64,000 bases of DNA, taken from assembly GCA_947486185.1 (NCBI GenBank), contig CANKTH010000009.1:1-64000 (forward strand), given 5' to 3'. Position numbers and translations under genes: made by a program. The stretch is from Deltaproteobacteria bacterium (GTDB taxonomy: Bacteria > Myxococcota_A > UBA796 > SXON01). A model generated the notes under the pieces. It was not told where the DNA came from. It saw only the letters and a list, made by a program, of their open reading frames with translations, and searched no databases. This document shows positions 17,578 to 26,139 of the stretch, piece by piece (positions within the stretch are counted from its first letter, which is position 1; each line of letters opens with the position of its first letter).

Positions 17578-18926
17578 CCGAGCGGTGCGGTATAGTGGGC
17601 GTTGCCTATGGGGAATCCGATTCCAGTTGTCAGACGACGCACCGCCTCACCGTCCGGATCGACCTCTTCGGCGGTACCGCCGGTGCCCCAGTTGACCAGC
17701 CAGTTGCCGTCCTCAAGGACGTCGACGTTGCCCAGCACCTGCGAGCAGAAGTCCGCGGTGCCCTCATGTCGGCGGGTCTCGCGTGCGGTCATCTGGACCT
17801 CGTCCAGCTCGTACTCCACCCCGTAGGAGTAAGCATCGGCGATCGCGCAGTCACGGTTGTTGAACAGCACCAGCTTACCATCGACCCAGCGCGGGGCGTG
17901 CTGGTCGGAGAAGCCGACGGAGCCCTCCTCAAAAGTGAAGTCGCCCGCCCGCTCGCCAAGGCGCCAGACGAGCTCGCCCGTCGCCCGATCGATCTTGAAG
18001 ATCGTGGACAGCGCGTGTGACGAGGCGTAGTAAGCGTCCTCGGTCGCCCACAGTCCGTTGAGGTGGATCCAATCCAAGGCGCCGGGGTAGAATCGGGTGC
18101 TGGTCTCCTCAGTCACCGTGACCGGAAGGTCGTTCCACGCGTTCCACACTTCACGGATCACGGTGCCGTCCGGCGCAACCTCGATGATCGCGTCCCCGGC
18201 GACCGTGTCCAGGGTGCCGTCGCTGCCCGCGTCGTACTGCCGCATATCTGCCTTTATCACGGCATAGTTACCATCCTCGAGCAGCACGAAGTCGTGGTGG
18301 CCGGCGGGGGTCTTGGTGATGGTCTCGGTGGCGCCGTCCAGCGTGAGGCGGTGGATCGCGGAGAGCTCGGGATCCACGTGCGTGGCGTCCGCGACGTTGA
18401 ACACGACCTCGGTGCCGTCCGCGGTGAGCTGTGCCTGAGCGACCACCAGGGACTTGGGGAGGTCTCTCCACCAGACGAGCCGCCCGTTCGGGTCGACGAT
18501 GACCACACCGGACTGCTGGGAGACCGTCGTCAGGATCATCGGCGACGGCGCCGCTGTGTCGAGCTGAAGCTCCACGTTGATTGTCGCGATATCGGGGTCG
18601 GGGGAGCGGGTCTCGAAGGTGAACTCGCGGCTCTCCAGGCGACGTCCGTCGGCTGTTTCGGAGACGGCGATCGCGTAGTATTCAGTTGTGGGGGCCAGAC
18701 CCGCGACCAAGACTTCGTGGGTCGTGACCAGGGTGTCTCCTCGCGGTGTCACCTCGCCGAGATCTTCGGACAACCCGAACTCCACGCGCGAGGTCCCGGG
18801 CTCGCTGGTCTCCCAGGTGACCCTTGCGACGGCGCCGTATTCTCCAACCGTCACGGTTGGATCAAGCTCTGCACACGCCAACCACATGAACAACAACAAG
18901 GCTTCGGCCCCCTGACCGGCAAACAT
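17559..18926 (-). CDS. arylsulfotransferase-like lipoprotein (ASST type), copy 1
   Basis: This is a 455-residue protein with a lipoprotein-like N-terminus (ALLLFMWLAC). An Fn3-like domain (about 25-105; ARVTWETSEPGTSRVEFG) precedes a beta-propeller (about 115-455) with the ASST patterns GHHDFVLLEDGNY, WIHLNGLWATEDAYYASS, IFKIDRATGELVWRLGE and QHAPRWVDGKLVLFNN. ASST proteins transfer sulfate between phenols in E. coli and relatives, but many members of the wider family are uncharacterised. A second copy lies at 51274-52674 with the same domain order. Divergent from the envelope gene set at 19082. Confidence 0.72.
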   Translation of the reverse strand: MFAGQGAEALLLFMWLACAELDPTVTVGEYGAVARVTWETSEPGTSRVEFGLSEDLGEVTPRGDTLVTTHEVLVAGLAPTTEYYAIAVSETADGRRLESREFTFETRSPDPDIATINVELQLDTAAPSPMILTTVSQQSGVVIVDPNGRLVWWRDLPKSLVVAQAQLTADGTEVVFNVADATHVDPELSAIHRLTLDGATETITKTPAGHHDFVLLEDGNYAVIKADMRQYDAGSDGTLDTVAGDAIIEVAPDGTVIREVWNAWNDLPVTVTEETSTRFYPGALDWIHLNGLWATEDAYYASSHALSTIFKIDRATGELVWRLGERAGDFTFEEGSVGFSDQHAPRWVDGKLVLFNNRDCAIADAYSYGVEYELDEVQMTARETRRHEGTADFCSQVLGNVDVLEDGNWLVNWGTGGTAEEVDPDGEAVRRLTTGIGFPIGNAHYTAPLGGPIAQ

Positions 18927-19081
18927 ACACGCCGTCGCCGGGCACCGCTATGGGCTCATCCACCGCCCCACGGGCAGCGCGCCGGGAGAAACATGCGTTG
19001 GCACCCATCGCACGTGTTCCGCGCCGGCGGCCGAGACGGGTCACAGTGGTTACTTAGCGCCGCGGAAGGAGTATAGTACGG

Positions 19082-19615
19082 ATGCCAACCCCTGACCTCT
19101 CCCTGCGCACGCTCAGGCGGCTCGCGCCCGGCGGCGTGGTGCTGCTTGTTGCGGCTCTCGGGAGTCCGGCCGCTGAGGCGGGCTTTTTTGCGACCCGAGG
19201 TCGGACCGTCGGTGGTGTGGGCCCGGATCCGGCCAGCCTCTCCCCGATCGTCGCCGCGACGGTGGACGAGGAGTCTCGCTCGTTTGCCCTCAACGAAGAG
19301 GAGCTCGCACGTTTCAAGCAGGCGGTGGTGCTTCAGTACAGGAGCAAGACCCGCCGGGTCGACGGCCAGATCCGCTACCGCATCTCGGGCGTGATCACGC
19401 TCCCGGTGTGCGCGGAGGGGACGGAGACGGGAAGCTGGAGCTTCCGCTTCTTCGCGAACGAGCCGGAGCCTGTCACCGGCGTCGCGACGGACGAGCCGGC
19501 GATGCCCAGCGCCAACGCGGTGCAGGACGTCAGGAGCATCGCGGGAGAGGCCTTCCGTGGGCCGCTCGTCGCCGCTTTTGAAGGTTACACCTCCAGTTGC
19601 GTCGGGCCGAGCTAA
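19082..19615 (+). CDS. secreted protein of unknown function
   Basis: The 177-residue protein has an N-terminal signal sequence (hydrophobic 15-33, ending SPAAEA). The mature part starts GFFATRGRTVGG and holds a predicted alpha/beta domain with two Cys (about 127 and 173) that could form a disulfide. AAGGAG ten bases before the ATG supports the start. It is first in a tight series of five genes (19082-23864). No family was recognised. Confidence 0.6.
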   Translation: MPTPDLSLRTLRRLAPGGVVLLVAALGSPAAEAGFFATRGRTVGGVGPDPASLSPIVAATVDEESRSFALNEEELARFKQAVVLQYRSKTRRVDGQIRYRISGVITLPVCAEGTETGSWSFRFFANEPEPVTGVATDEPAMPSANAVQDVRSIAGEAFRGPLVAAFEGYTSSCVGPS

Positions 19616-19618
19616 ACG

Positions 19619-20761
19619 ATGTGGTTCGCGCTGCTCTCGCTGGCCTTCGCTGCGGATAGCGTTGGTGTGCTCTACGCGGGTGATCCGGTCATCGCCGCCG
19701 AAGCCGCGGCGGCGGTCACCGACCGCGAGCGTACCTCAGTCGTGCCGGTACGCCTTGTAGATCTGCGGGACGGCGCCGGCCCGCGGGTGATCGGTGGAGC
19801 GCTGGTCCCGGCCTGTATGGGCCCGCCGGTCAACAACAACACGATCCGTGAGCAGGTGTCACGCGGAGAGGCCCTCTACAACGCCGCTGAATTTGATCGG
19901 GGGCTCGCGGAGGCCCGCGCCGCCACGGGCGGCCTCTGGTGCCTCAGTGAGGCCGCCGAAGCGTCGCTCGCAGCGCGCGCCTTTGTGCTCCTCGGGGTGC
20001 TCCAGCTGGAGCTCAAAAACGAGGCGGCGGCGCGCGAGTCATTTGCGGTCGCAGCGCAGTTCCAGCCCTCTGGGCCTGCTTTTGACGGTCGCTTTCGGTC
20101 GAGTCACCGCGCCGTGCTCGATTCCGTGACCGCCGAGGTGTCGAGCGCCCCGCCTGCGCGGATGCGGATCGGGCCCGGTGGTAGCGCCGGTCTGTGGATC
20201 GATGGCCGCGCGCCGTCCGGCGCGGACGAGCTCACGCTCAGTCGCGGGCGGCACCTGGTACAGCTGTTACAACCTGGGGTCGTGTCGCTCGTGATCGAGG
20301 TCGGGAGCGGCGAGGTGGTCGATCTGGTGCGGCCGAGCTCCTTGACCGAGGGCCACGTGCGCCTCGCCGCCGATGCGGCCTGGCAACCTTGGTTTTCGTC
20401 GGCGCTGGCGGGCACGGGTGTCGAGCTGGTCTGGACGGAAAACACGCTTTGGAAGGTCGCCGAGGGCTGGACCAGCGAGAGCTACGCTCTCAAACGGGTA
20501 CCATCAGGCGCCCGGTGGGCCGGCGCTTTGACGGGGGCCGGCGCCACGGCGACGGCGATCGGTGGCTTCGGTCTGGTTGGGGGAGCGATATTATCCAAGA
20601 ATAACCTGAACTCACCGGATGGTGAGACGCGCGAAGCCGAAGCCCGGCGGCTCGCGAGGTTCGGCGCGGGAGAGATGTTGATGCGCGTCGGTGGTGTGAG
20701 TCTGGGGCTCGGCGGAGCGCTCTTGATTCCTGGCGTTGTGCTCGTCGTCAAGACCTGGTGA
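19619..20761 (+). CDS. exported TPR-like/PEGA-like protein with C-terminal membrane segments
   Basis: The product is 380 residues. After a short signal (MWFALLSLAFAADS) comes a region with helical repeats (about 75-165; GEALYNAAEFDRGLAEARAAT) that looks like a partial TPR. A beta segment follows that resembles a PEGA domain (about 185-235; GLWIDGRAPSG, LSRGRHLVQLLQPG). The C-terminus has two hydrophobic stretches (about 300-325 and 355-378). This domain order is common in myxobacterial envelope proteins of unknown role. It starts 3 bases after the previous stop. Confidence 0.6.
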   Translation: MWFALLSLAFAADSVGVLYAGDPVIAAEAAAAVTDRERTSVVPVRLVDLRDGAGPRVIGGALVPACMGPPVNNNTIREQVSRGEALYNAAEFDRGLAEARAATGGLWCLSEAAEASLAARAFVLLGVLQLELKNEAAARESFAVAAQFQPSGPAFDGRFRSSHRAVLDSVTAEVSSAPPARMRIGPGGSAGLWIDGRAPSGADELTLSRGRHLVQLLQPGVVSLVIEVGSGEVVDLVRPSSLTEGHVRLAADAAWQPWFSSALAGTGVELVWTENTLWKVAEGWTSESYALKRVPSGARWAGALTGAGATATAIGGFGLVGGAILSKNNLNSPDGETREAEARRLARFGAGEMLMRVGGVSLGLGGALLIPGVVLVVKTW

Positions 20762-20773
20762 GGTGCGGCAGGT

Positions 20774-21403
20774 ATGTGGCTATTGATGCTCGCTTGCGCA
20801 CCGGTGGCCCGACTGGTCGTGCCCGACCCGATGTACACCTCGGACGGTCAGATGCTCGAGGGCCCGCGGCGGTGGCGCGAGGGGGACGTCGCGGAGGTCG
20901 GAGAGTGGCAGCTCCGGCTCCACGACGTGACGCCGGTGCAGGTGACACGAGACGCGCAGGCTGGCGAGGAGCTGAAGCATACGGAGTCCGCCTGGAAGCT
21001 TGACGTCGTGCGCGGTGGCAACACACTCCTGGTTGAGTGCCGTGAGCAGGCGGCGGTGCGCCTCACCCGGATCAGCGACACTCTGGTGCTGCCTTCGGAT
21101 CAGCAGCACCGGCTGCACTGTCGGCTTGGCGCGGACGCGGAGCTACTCCTGTTTGGGGCGAGTCTGAAGGATGGTCGTGGTTATATTCGCAGTGGTCAGC
21201 GCCGCTTTCTGCTGGAGCCGCTGCGGCAGATGGTAGATGGCGAGCTGGTGGACGGGTTCTTGCTGCGGGAGTCGGGTCGCCCGGTCGCTGCGGTGGAGGG
21301 GGGGGCGGGCGTTTGGCCTCCGAAAGACGGAGATCTTGGCTTGACGGCAGGACTTTTTGCGCTGGTGAGCGCCGCGGGTCTTGCCGAGCGCCGGACGGAG
21401 TGA
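20774..21403 (+). CDS. small lipoprotein of unknown function
   Basis: Of 209 residues the first are MWLLMLACAPVA, a minimal lipoprotein signal with Cys 8. The body is beta-rich with two Cys (about 79 and 118) that could bond. A hydrophobic stretch at about 191-204 (LGLTAGLFALVSAAGLA) suggests a C-terminal membrane contact. It follows the TPR/PEGA gene by 12 bases and its TGA overlaps the GTG of the next gene. No family was recognised. Confidence 0.6.
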   Translation: MWLLMLACAPVARLVVPDPMYTSDGQMLEGPRRWREGDVAEVGEWQLRLHDVTPVQVTRDAQAGEELKHTESAWKLDVVRGGNTLLVECREQAAVRLTRISDTLVLPSDQQHRLHCRLGADAELLLFGASLKDGRGYIRSGQRRFLLEPLRQMVDGELVDGFLLRESGRPVAAVEGGAGVWPPKDGDLGLTAGLFALVSAAGLAERRTE

Positions 21404-22356
21404 CCCACAGCTCCTCGCGCACCGATCACGTCGCCCGGCCCGCAGTGAACGAACGGGACGAGCGGCGGAGCTCGGGCGTCGTGCTTCTGATGCTTTGCGG
21501 CAGCCTGTTGCCCGGTTGCGACGCGGCCGTGACCCCTTCAGCCACGCGGGATCCTGCGCAAGCCTACGTCCGGCGCCTGGAGGCAAAACGGGCGCTTCGG
21601 GCAGGCGATTGGCCTGCCTGTGTCGCGGCGTACGATGCCGCGCTCACGCTCGGCCCCGAGGACGAGCTCGACGCCTACAACGCCGCCTGTTGCCTGAGCC
21701 GGGCGGGAGAGCTGGAGCCTGGCCTCCAGCGGCTCGAGGTCGCCCTGAGCTTGGGCTATCGCGACCTGGATCGACTGAAGCTGGATCCGGATCTCGAGGG
21801 CCTGTCGAAGCTGCCTGGCTGGACTCCCTTGTTGACGGCCGCCGAGGCACGGTACGCGGACGCCTACGTCCGGCAGAACGCCGAGCTTCGTGCGCTCTAT
21901 CTCGCCGACCACCTCGCGCGGATCCAGGCGGCGACCCTGGTGATCGACAGCGACGGCGCGGATGCCGACCAGGCCCGAATCGCCCGAGCCCGTACGGTCC
22001 TGGAGGCCGGCGGGGCTGCGGTCGCGGCCGATTATCTGCACGCCAGCGTGATCTTTCAGCGAGGCTCCACGCTCGCCGAAGTGACACGCGCGCGCGAGCT
22101 CGCGCTTGCCGCGCTCGCCCTTGACCCGGGCCTCCGCCGCGCCCGCTGGGCCGCCGCTGCTGCCGAAGATCGCCAGAACCGCCTCCTGGGACGGCCCCAA
22201 CGTTTTGGTACGGAGGTGCAGAACCGCGGCGCAGGTTGGGAGCTCTATCCGGTCGATCCTGCAACGACCGACGCCGAGCGCCACCTTTGGGACGTGCCGC
22301 CTCTGAGCGAAGCGCGTGCGCGTGTCGATGAGCTCAATCGGGGAGCTCAGCGGTGA
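21400..22356 (+). CDS. lipoprotein with TPR-like region and DUF6624-like C-terminus
   Basis: The product is about 318 residues from GTG 21400, which overlaps the previous stop (GTGA). A second GTG at 21445 would give a cleaner lipoprotein signal (ERRSSGVVLLMLCGSLLPGC). Residues near 60-150 look like TPR helices (GDWPACVAAYDAALTLGPED, NAACCLSRAGELEPGL). The C-terminal third has AAEDRQNRLLGRPQRFGTEV followed by LYPVDPATTDAERHLW, which matches what I know of the DUF6624 family. That family has no established function. Its TGA overlaps the GTG of the transporter gene that follows. Confidence 0.62.
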   Translation: MTHSSSRTDHVARPAVNERDERRSSGVVLLMLCGSLLPGCDAAVTPSATRDPAQAYVRRLEAKRALRAGDWPACVAAYDAALTLGPEDELDAYNAACCLSRAGELEPGLQRLEVALSLGYRDLDRLKLDPDLEGLSKLPGWTPLLTAAEARYADAYVRQNAELRALYLADHLARIQAATLVIDSDGADADQARIARARTVLEAGGAAVAADYLHASVIFQRGSTLAEVTRARELALAALALDPGLRRARWAAAAAEDRQNRLLGRPQRFGTEVQNRGAGWELYPVDPATTDAERHLWDVPPLSEARARVDELNRGAQR

Positions 22357-23864
22357 GCGCATCGCCCCGCCCTCCGACGCCCTGGCTGGACCGGCTGGCG
22401 CGCGTTGGGGATCGCCTACCAGACCCCGTGGTCTTGTTCCTCGGGGCCTGCCTGGTATTGATCGTTCTTTCACTTCTGGGCGAGGCGGGCGGCTGGTCGG
22501 TGCCGCACCCGGGTACGGGTGAGCCCAGTCCGGTCACCGGACTGCTCCACCCAGCGGGCATTCGACGGATGCTCACCGACGCCGTGAAGAACTTTGTTGC
22601 TTTTCCGCCGCTGGGGACGGTGCTCGTGATGATGGTCGGCGTCGGCGTGGCCGAGCGAAGCGGACTCATCGGCGCGGCGCTGCAGCTCAGCCTCGGCCGG
22701 CTGCCGCCGCGGGCGCTCACGCCTTCGCTGATGCTGGTCTCCATTCTGGCGAGCGCCGCTGCGGACGCCGGTTTTGTGGTGCTCATCCCGCTCGGCGCGG
22801 CGCTTTATGCGAGCCTCGGGCGTCACCCGCTCCTCGGGGTCGCCGTCGTCTATGCGGGGGTGGGCGGCGGATACTCGGCCAATCTCCTCCTCACCGCTCT
22901 GGATCCGCTGCTCGCGGGGCTCACGACCTCCGCGGCCCGTCTCCTCGTGCCCGACTGCGAGGTGCCTGCCACGGCAAACTGGTGGTTCATGGCGGTGTCT
23001 GTGCCCATGCTCACCGCGATCGGCACGCTCGTCGCAGAACGCTGGGTCGCGCCGCGTCTGGCTTCTATCCCGTGGGAGCGCTCGAAGGAGGAGGAGGACG
23101 TAGCTGCCCCCGTTCCGGCGTCACGCGGACTCGCTGCCGCCGGCCTTGCGGCGCTCGTAGTGCCGTCGGTCACCGTGCTGCTGGTGGCGAGCGGGGTGCT
23201 CTACGATTCCGTAGATGGTACTGGGTATAGACCACTTTTTGACAGTGTTGTCACCCTCATCGCTCTCGGCTTCTTCCTGCCCGGCGTGGCCTACGCCGTC
23301 GTAGGTGGGCGCGCGCGGAGCAGCGGCGCCCTCGTCCAGCTTGCGGCGGCGAGCTTGGGCGGCCTTGGGTCCTACATCGTGCTCATCGTCGTCGCCTCGC
23401 AGTTCGTGGCATGGTTCTCATGGTCAAACCTCGGTATATGGGTTGCGGTGCACGGCGCGGCGACGCTCCGGGACCTGGGGCTCGGGCCGCTGGCCCTCCT
23501 TGTCGGCCTCGCGGCGTTGACGGCGGTGTCGGACCTCCTGGTGCCGTCCGCCTCAGCCAAGTGGGCGTTGTTTGCCCCGGTCTTCGTGCCGATGTTGATG
23601 TTGCTTGGGGTCGAGCCTGCCTGGACCCAGGCCGCCTACCGGGTGGGCGACTCGGTGAGCAACGTCGTCTCTCCGCTCCTGCCCTATCTTCCGATCGTGC
23701 TCCTGACGGCGCGGCGCTATGTGCCCGCTGCGGGGCTCGGCACGGTCTTCGTCTCACAGCTCCCGTTCGCCGCCGCTTTTTTTGGGGCGTGGATGCTCCT
23801 GCTCGCCCTGTGGTTCGAGTTGGGGCTCCCGCTGGGCCCGGGAACGGCCGCCTGCGCTCTCTGA
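22353..23864 (+). CDS. AbgT-family transporter
   Basis: This 503-residue protein has about eleven hydrophobic segments. The signature near the C-terminus (LVPSASAKWALFAPVFVPML) and the N-terminal DPVVLFLGACL are typical of the AbgT family. Known members take up p-aminobenzoyl-glutamate or export sulfonamide-type antimetabolites. GGGGAG seven bases upstream and a GTGA overlap with the DUF6624-like gene set the GTG start. Why a transporter is coupled to this envelope gene set is unclear. Confidence 0.88.
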   Translation: MSASPRPPTPWLDRLARVGDRLPDPVVLFLGACLVLIVLSLLGEAGGWSVPHPGTGEPSPVTGLLHPAGIRRMLTDAVKNFVAFPPLGTVLVMMVGVGVAERSGLIGAALQLSLGRLPPRALTPSLMLVSILASAAADAGFVVLIPLGAALYASLGRHPLLGVAVVYAGVGGGYSANLLLTALDPLLAGLTTSAARLLVPDCEVPATANWWFMAVSVPMLTAIGTLVAERWVAPRLASIPWERSKEEEDVAAPVPASRGLAAAGLAALVVPSVTVLLVASGVLYDSVDGTGYRPLFDSVVTLIALGFFLPGVAYAVVGGRARSSGALVQLAAASLGGLGSYIVLIVVASQFVAWFSWSNLGIWVAVHGAATLRDLGLGPLALLVGLAALTAVSDLLVPSASAKWALFAPVFVPMLMLLGVEPAWTQAAYRVGDSVSNVVSPLLPYLPIVLLTARRYVPAAGLGTVFVSQLPFAAAFFGAWMLLLALWFELGLPLGPGTAACAL

Positions 23865-23871
23865 GCTCAGG

Positions 23872-24006
23872 GCGTCCACGCGCGGCTCGGCGACGAAGAT
23901 CCTGACCGAAGCCTGACGCCCGTCGTGGTCTGATTGCGCGTGTTCGAAGTCCCGTCCCTACTCTGTGGGATGAAACGCCGCGTCATCCGCGCGTCGGCGT
24001 GGACGC
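23872..24006. other. region bounded by a 10-base inverted repeat
   Basis: The 160 bases between the convergent AbgT and NnrS genes hold no gene. GCGTCCACGC at 23872-23881 is repeated in inverted form at 23997-24006 with about 115 bases between. A smaller match, CGACG/CGTCG, lies inside. It could be a structured RNA or a bidirectional terminator, but the evidence is one long-range repeat in GC-rich DNA. Confidence 0.25.
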
Positions 24007-24024
24007 ACGAGGGCGGCCCGGCCC

Positions 24025-25155
24025 CTACGGCCGCTCGTGCGCTCCGTGGCGGGCGAGCGCGCCTGGACGGCCCACGAGCATGAACCACCACCCGAAGGCC
24101 AGCGCGAACAGCAGCGCCGCCATTCCGAAGTCGGAGGCTGCCCCACCCAGCAATGCGGCTCGGAGCCGCAGCACCGTCGCAGCTTGAACGAGGACAAGGG
24201 CCACACCGCCGCCCAGGCCCGCCTCGATCGGCAGGTTGCTGTGACCGCGGGCGACTCGGGTGGCGATAGCGACCACCAGCGTTCCCAAGCCGCCGAGCAT
24301 GAGGGTGTGAAGCGGCGCGGAGCCGGCGCTCACGAGCCCGAGCACCGACAGCGCATCGAGGAGCCAGGCGACGATCATCCAGGCGACACCGAGGTACAGG
24401 GCGCCGAGCATGGGCACCTTGATCGCCGGCCAGGGCGCCCAACCTCGGACCTGCCGCAGCACGAGCCCGACCAACATTACGTCGAGCACCGCCAACCCGA
24501 TCGCGCTGTCGCCCGCGATCGGGAGCAGCGCTCGGCCGGCGGAGAGCGCCACGAGAAGCGGGATGAACCCGGGCAGTCGGCGTCCGGTGTAGCCGGGCAC
24601 GGGCCGCTGGCAGAAAAAGGGAAGGACCCGGTCCAGTATCGCCAACGCCAGCACGACGAGGCCGCCGTGCACCGCGCCCGCGAGGGCGACGCTGCCGTAC
24701 GAGGGAAACAGCATTGCGGACAGGCTGAGCGCTGCCAGGGCGCAGGGCACGGCGAAGGTGGTGCCGTCCCAGCTGCGCGCGAGGGAGACCCGCGCGATGG
24801 GCAGGGCCCAGGCCAGGGTGACCAGCCAAGGGGACGCGAGCAGGATCGCCCGGACTCCCTGGGACAGACCCCCGCCGAGCAGCGTCGACGTGGCGGCGAT
24901 GACGTGGAGGAGCCAGACCAGGCCGATACGCGCCCGGGTAGGCGGCGAAGCCTGGTTCTGGCGCGGATAGGCGGTCAGGAGAAAGCCTTGTACAAAGGCG
25001 CCAAGAACCCCGAAGATCATCAGTGCGCCATGTTCGATCGGCGATATCGGTGGGCCCACCCCCCACAGGCGGAGCGCCCAGGCGGCGGCGCCGACCCCCG
25101 CGAGAGCCGCGCCGGCGGGAAAAAATGCTCGCCACGCCTCGGGAGTCGGCGTCAC
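24025..25155 (-). CDS. NnrS family membrane protein
   Basis: This 376-residue protein has about eleven to twelve transmembrane helices. Family traits are the conserved His near the N-terminus (PISPIEHGALMIFGVLGAFVQGFLLTAYPRQ, of which HGALMIFG and FLLTAYPR are the useful parts) and, in the second half, PLHTLMLGGLGTLVVAIATRVARGH. NnrS proteins bind heme and copper and help cells withstand nitric oxide in denitrifiers and pathogens. The GTG at 25155 overlaps the stop of the YwiC-like gene (GTGA), so the two are coupled. The pair diverges from the RIC-radical SAM fusion gene. Confidence 0.85.
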   Translation of the reverse strand: MTPTPEAWRAFFPAGAALAGVGAAAWALRLWGVGPPISPIEHGALMIFGVLGAFVQGFLLTAYPRQNQASPPTRARIGLVWLLHVIAATSTLLGGGLSQGVRAILLASPWLVTLAWALPIARVSLARSWDGTTFAVPCALAALSLSAMLFPSYGSVALAGAVHGGLVVLALAILDRVLPFFCQRPVPGYTGRRLPGFIPLLVALSAGRALLPIAGDSAIGLAVLDVMLVGLVLRQVRGWAPWPAIKVPMLGALYLGVAWMIVAWLLDALSVLGLVSAGSAPLHTLMLGGLGTLVVAIATRVARGHSNLPIEAGLGGGVALVLVQAATVLRLRAALLGGAASDFGMAALLFALAFGWWFMLVGRPGALARHGAHERP

Positions 25156-25874
25156 GCTGCGCCCACCACGAGCCCGACGGCCAGCGCGGCCCAGGCCGCT
25201 TCCCCGAGACCGAGACGACGTGCGTCACGTGCCGTTGCGGCTGCTCGGGTGGTGAGGATTCGAAGCAGGTACAAAGCTGGTAAAGCGCCTAGGTGGGGCG
25301 CGCCCGCCCACAGCGCCAGCGCCACCGCGGCAGCCGCGGAGCCCAGGACCAGCGCCGGTCCCGCCGTCCAACCGCTGCGGCCTGGCAGCACACGCGAAAG
25401 CTCCCGTCGTACCCAGTACAAGCCGGCGAGCTCAAAACTCACGAGGCCGAGCATCGCCGTGGAGAGCCAGCCCGCTGGCAGGCCCGCCGCGACGCCGAGC
25501 GCTAGCGCCAACACGGCGAAACCGGCGATCGCCGAGACCTCCCACCACGTCGCCTCAGGGTCCCTGACCCCGGATCGTCCTAGGCCTACACCAGGCCGAC
25601 GCGAGCCGAACCGTCCAGCCAGTGCGAAGCTCGCATAACCGAGGCTCCACCCGAGCGGCGTCGGCAAGGCAGGCACGATCAGGAGCGCCAGCGTCGCCCC
25701 CGCCACGCCGAGCCAGGTGGCGAGGTGCACCTTCGCGGCTCGGAGGGCGTTGATCGCGAAAAAACCCAACACGATTGACAAGCAGCCGAGCGCGACGGTC
25801 AGGGTCGGCTCCAAGCCGAACACGAGGCAGAGCGGTGCGGACATCCAGCTCCAGAGCCCATGTTCTCGCGGCAT
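25152..25874 (-). CDS. YwiC-like membrane protein
   Basis: The product has about 240 residues and seven or so hydrophobic segments, beginning MPREHGLWSWMSAPL, the PxxHG(A/L)W motif that opens YwiC-family proteins. In Bacillus subtilis ywiC lies beside fnr and nar genes; the biochemical role is not established. I start at ATG 25874 because GAGG lies six bases upstream and the motif then falls at the N-terminus. The frame is open 54 codons further up, but that part is polar and unlike the family. It is coupled to nnrS through a GTGA overlap. Confidence 0.75.
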   Translation of the reverse strand: MPREHGLWSWMSAPLCLVFGLEPTLTVALGCLSIVLGFFAINALRAAKVHLATWLGVAGATLALLIVPALPTPLGWSLGYASFALAGRFGSRRPGVGLGRSGVRDPEATWWEVSAIAGFAVLALALGVAAGLPAGWLSTAMLGLVSFELAGLYWVRRELSRVLPGRSGWTAGPALVLGSAAAAVALALWAGAPHLGALPALYLLRILTTRAAATARDARRLGLGEAAWAALAVGLVVGAA

Positions 25875-26023
25875 CGCTGGCCTCAAGAAGCGCAACATGT
25901 GGTTCGCCAGAGCAAGAATCAGGCCAACGCGAGTTGGTCGGCGGGCGGCGCCGGTTCTGCCGCGAGAGGGCGAATCCTGGCTCGCACCCGCCCCGGTGTG
26001 TGTGGAAAAAGGCACATGGGGTG

Positions 26024-26035
26024 TGTCAGATGACA
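26024..26035. promoter_or_regulatory. 12-base palindrome between divergent NO-stress genes
   Basis: TGTCA-GA-TGACA lies 105 bases before the RIC-radical SAM start and about 150 before the YwiC start. It is a perfect 5-2-5 inverted repeat. It does not match the FNR consensus, and I cannot name the regulator. Its place between two divergently read, functionally related units makes an operator plausible. Confidence 0.35.
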
Positions 26036-26139
26036 AAGGTATCGGCTGAAATCACCCCGACCGGTCCCGCCGTCGTCGGCATGATGCTTGCAAGGGAGGA
26101 TTGACGATCCGCGCTTTCGCTGGCGGGTCAAGGGGAAAT

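Noticed and set aside
19026..19045. Sequence near a TGGCAC box before 19082 considered as a sigma-54 promoter
   Set aside because: The GG to GC spacing is eight rather than ten bases.
23926..23965. TTCGAAG-containing segment resembling a tRNA T-loop
   Set aside because: The flanking bases do not form the five-base T-stem and no anticodon or acceptor arm can be built.
24037..25638. Long plus-strand frame of 533 codons
   Set aside because: Antisense shadow of nnrS and the ywiC-like gene, with Arg/Gln/Ala-rich low-complexity product.
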